Positions 62,144 through 64,000 of a stretch of 64,000 nt of DNA are shown piece by piece. Source of the stretch: Nageia nagi (lineage: Eukaryota > Pinophyta); contig JBITNC010000001.1 of NCBI GenBank assembly GCA_050084985.1, positions 201,314,001-201,378,000 on the forward strand, given 5' to 3'. The notes under the pieces are model-generated. The model was not told the origin of the DNA. It did not search any database and worked only from the letters and a program-made list of their open reading frames with translations. Position 1 is the first letter of the stretch. The number at the start of each line of letters is the position of its first letter. The position numbers were made by a program, and so were the translations under genes.

Positions 62144-62161
62144 GTCCCATCGTGATCACCA
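62144..62161 (-). promoter_or_regulatory. Primer binding site of element C
   Basis: Minus-strand tggtgatcacgatgggac lies two bases inside the 5' LTR end. It resembles a tRNA-Arg-type site (TGGCGACTCCGCTGGGGA, from memory) with several C-to-T changes, and matches B's site closely. Confidence 0.55.
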
Positions 62162-62163
62162 TT

Positions 62164-63382
62164 TATGAACATATCAGAATCCTCAACACATCAAACATTC
62201 AAACCACTCATGAGTATTCTAAGATCTAAAGCATTCAATACTAAATTTTCCTATGTTATATTTTGACAAAATGATAAAAACAAAGTGTAAGAATGATCCT
62301 TGACCTTCAATGATATCACTATGTTGTCAAATCTAAAAAGGAAATATAAATAACGAAAGAGGACCTCAAATCATAAGTTCTTAAGATCTTGTGATTATCC
62401 AAAGTGGGATGAAACCCCAACTCAACAAGGTTGTAGATCCCCTTAGTCCATAATTGTATGGATGCTCATAAATATTTTAATGCCTAAAATGCAAATGTGT
62501 ATGCTAGACTCATAAATATAGGTGTTAAATGCTTGAACAATGATAATTGATAAATGATATGATAGATCTATGCTAAATTGACAAGTGACATTCAAGATTT
62601 GGCATATATAAGTGATATGATATATGCAAAGATTGAACTAAATGATAATGTAAGATAATTTAGATCACAAATGCAAAGATAAAATCAATGGATCTAAGCT
62701 AAGAATTATAAATTAAGTAATAAAGCTTGAAAAAGCTAGGGTTTGGACCTTAAAGTTCAAACCCTAGACTAAAACCCTAGGATGTATTAGCCTAATTAAT
62801 GCCTAAATGTCATACAAGATGCAATTGCTAATTAAGATAAAAGGATACAAGCTTCAATTAATGATGGATGGATTTTCAAATATGGAAATAGCATGAAAAG
62901 ACACCATTAATTATTTCAAATAAAATCTAATATGATAAGGAATACCTCAATCCATTTGTGGTGGAGAAGCATGCTCAAATATTGAAGAGGAATATTCTTG
63001 ATTTGGTAAGCCTTTCACAACAATCTCCAAATGCTCATGTACAATCATTGGAAAATACATAGGTTGAAAATTCCATACAAGTCAAGGTGTAAAACTTGAA
63101 TAATAAGCTTGGAATTTGTACCAATTGACTTTTATAATACTCAATCAAAATAGTTTTAACAACTATGACATTTGCAAGCTCGTTCGGGTGACTAACAAGT
63201 CATCGAGGTGACTGGTACCAAAGAGTGTTAGCAAAATAAAATGCCTAGACTAAATTGATCAATCTAATCGATGGACCTACAAAACACAAGTTAGTAAAAC
63301 ATGATAATATAACACATGATATATGCCAAAATGTCTATGTAACCTTATCAATGATGCAAGATGAATTTTTAGGGTGTTTACA
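62164..63382 (-). repeat. 5' LTR of element C
   Basis: 1219 bp. On the minus strand starts tgtaaacaccctaaaaattc and ends tgttcata (the 3' LTR has tgttcaca). It is the uninterrupted counterpart of the LTR split by element D, including the empty D insertion site near 62444-62450. Confidence 0.85.
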
Positions 63383-63387
63383 TTGTA
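63383..63387. repeat. Target-site duplication of element C, right copy (ttgta)
   Basis: ttgta immediately after the LTR end gtttaca. Same bases at 34260-34264. Confidence 0.75.
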
Positions 63388-64000
63388 CATCTAAGTGGCT
63401 CATATTTTTGTTAGAGTTTGACCTTGAGTTTGTTAGTTATAAATCTTTTAAGGGTTAGGTTATTGTAGATCAGTTAGCTAAAGCACACTTGAATGAAAAT
63501 TATCCTCTTGAGATCAATATCCCTAACAAGGATATTTTAAAGATTAATGAAGAGGAAGAGCTTGTCAGTACTCATGAGGACTTTAACATGACTATGTGCT
63601 TTTATGGATCCAAGTGTGAGCAAGGTGGTAGTATGGGAGTTATTTTATTTACACCTTAGTGTGTCCCTATCCCTTATTCCTTTAAGTTAGCCTTTCCTTG
63701 TACCAATAATAATGTAGAGTATGAAGCCTTGATCTTAAGTCTTAGGACTGTAATTGAACTCAAGATCAAGAGAATCATGATCTATGGAGATTCTCTCTTA
63801 GTAATTAATCAAATCCTTAAAGTTTATGAATTTCATAATGTACTCCTTAAGTCTTATAGAGAGGAGGTTGTCAAACTCTTCAAGTGATTCAATACTTATA
63901 AGATCGAGTTAGCCCCTAGGTATTCCAATAAGTTTGTAGATGCTATGGCTTTATTAGGTTCACTTATTCCACCTAATCCTCATTTATGTGTTCAACATGT
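63388..64000 (+). pseudogene. RNase H end and second RNase H of element B, right part
   Basis: Continues element B's frame from 34264: TSKWLIFLLEFDLEFVSYKS, then VDQLAKAHLNENYPLEI. The second, archaeal-type RNase H follows from about 63595: CFYGSKCEQGGSMGVILFTP, NNNVEYEALILSLRTVIELK, IMIYGDSLLVINQILKVYEF and NKFVDAMALLGSLIPP. The first catalytic Asp (usually FDGS) is Tyr; the Glu of EYEAL and the Asp of GDS remain. Stops (KG*VI, TP*CV, FK*FN) again suit Gln or Arg codons. The gene runs off the window. Confidence 0.78.

Larger units (their letters stand above)
34265..63382 (-). mobile_element. Element C: giant Tat/Ogre-like retrotransposon, about 23 kb without nested element D
   Basis: Minus-strand element with 5' LTR at 62164-63382 and 3' LTR at 34265-34543 plus 40436-41327 (split by element D). 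PBS sits next to the 5' LTR, PPT next to the 3' LTR, and the 5-bp TSD ttgta lies outside. Internal region is 20.8 kb: leader, gag, protease, linker, RT, RNase H, second RNase H, integrase, then about 11.5 kb of 3' sequence with tandem repeats and an antisense PMD-like ORF. The LTRs differ at about 8-9% of positions over the first 260 bases compared by eye, so the insertion is old. All ORFs contain stops. Confidence 0.85.
26696..64000 (+). mobile_element. Element B: Tat-type Ty3/gypsy element, interrupted and truncated by the window
   Basis: Two segments: 26696-34264 and 63383-64000, separated by the 29-kb insertion of element C. Order is 5' LTR, primer site, long leader, gag, protease, linker, RNase H remnant | RNase H, second RNase H; integrase and 3' LTR lie beyond the window. 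The reading frame MMSKSYHNSC-TSKWLIFLLEF is continuous when 34264 is joined to 63388 (one TSD copy removed), which proves the two pieces belong together. The RT domain is missing (deletion between about 34105 and 34137), so B was non-autonomous or decayed before C inserted. Gag, protease and linker are homologous to those of C. Confidence 0.82.

Noticed and set aside
1-64000. CRISPR arrays, operons, tRNA or rRNA genes, organelle inserts
   Set aside because: None seen. Repeats are irregular and transposon-linked, and the sequence is eukaryotic in character.

Overview
This is a stretch of plant nuclear DNA, AT-rich and dominated by decayed LTR retrotransposons. One conserved plant gene fragment (exon at 4660-5052) is the only host coding sequence I can support. 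Low gene density, long and old LTR elements (LTR pairs differ at roughly 8-10% of positions by eye), nested insertions and plant mobile domain relics all suggest a large seed-plant genome. A conifer or other gymnosperm is my best guess, but that is inference. I saw no rRNA, tRNA, CRISPR or bacterial-type genes.

Left part (1-16448). A 3' LTR runs off the left edge (1-910, minus). Then come a decayed coiled-coil ORF (1100-1803), the host exon, two tandem duplications (2880-3260 and 7379-8014), two further LTRs of the same family as the first (9529-10740 and 13659-14695, plus) and a truncated minus-strand Ty3/gypsy pol remnant (RNase H plus integrase, 11800-13410). Two weak LTR-like blocks follow.

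Element A (16449-24714, plus) is a recognisable Ty3/gypsy element: LTR, gag, protease, RT with YVDD, RNase H, a second 'archaeal-type' RNase H, integrase, a 3' tandem-repeat tract, LTR. The second RNase H marks the Tat/Ogre-like lineage. It is broken by many stops. Next to it is a plus-strand plant mobile domain (PMD) pseudogene (25553-26400).

Right part (26696-64000) is a three-level nest. Element B (plus, Tat type) starts with its 5' LTR at 26696 and is interrupted inside its RNase H at 34264. Its reading frame resumes at 63383 and runs off the right edge. Element C (minus, same family, 34265-63382) sits in that site, flanked by the 5-bp duplication ttgta. It is about 23 kb long without its own insert. 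Element D (minus, chromovirus type, 34544-40430) is inserted in C's 3' LTR, flanked by tccct. The 5' LTR of C keeps the unoccupied version of that site.

C has an unusually long region (about 11.5 kb) between integrase and 3' LTR. It holds tandem repeats and, on the opposite strand, a second PMD-like ORF with an acidic and coiled-coil tail (48133-49850). C's leader also carries a two-tier hairpin with a 12-nt palindrome in the loop. The antisense PMD cargo and this hairpin are the most interesting observations here. Nothing in the retroelements looks autonomous today: stops are mostly TAG/TAA where Gln or Trp is expected, as C-to-T decay of methylated DNA would give.
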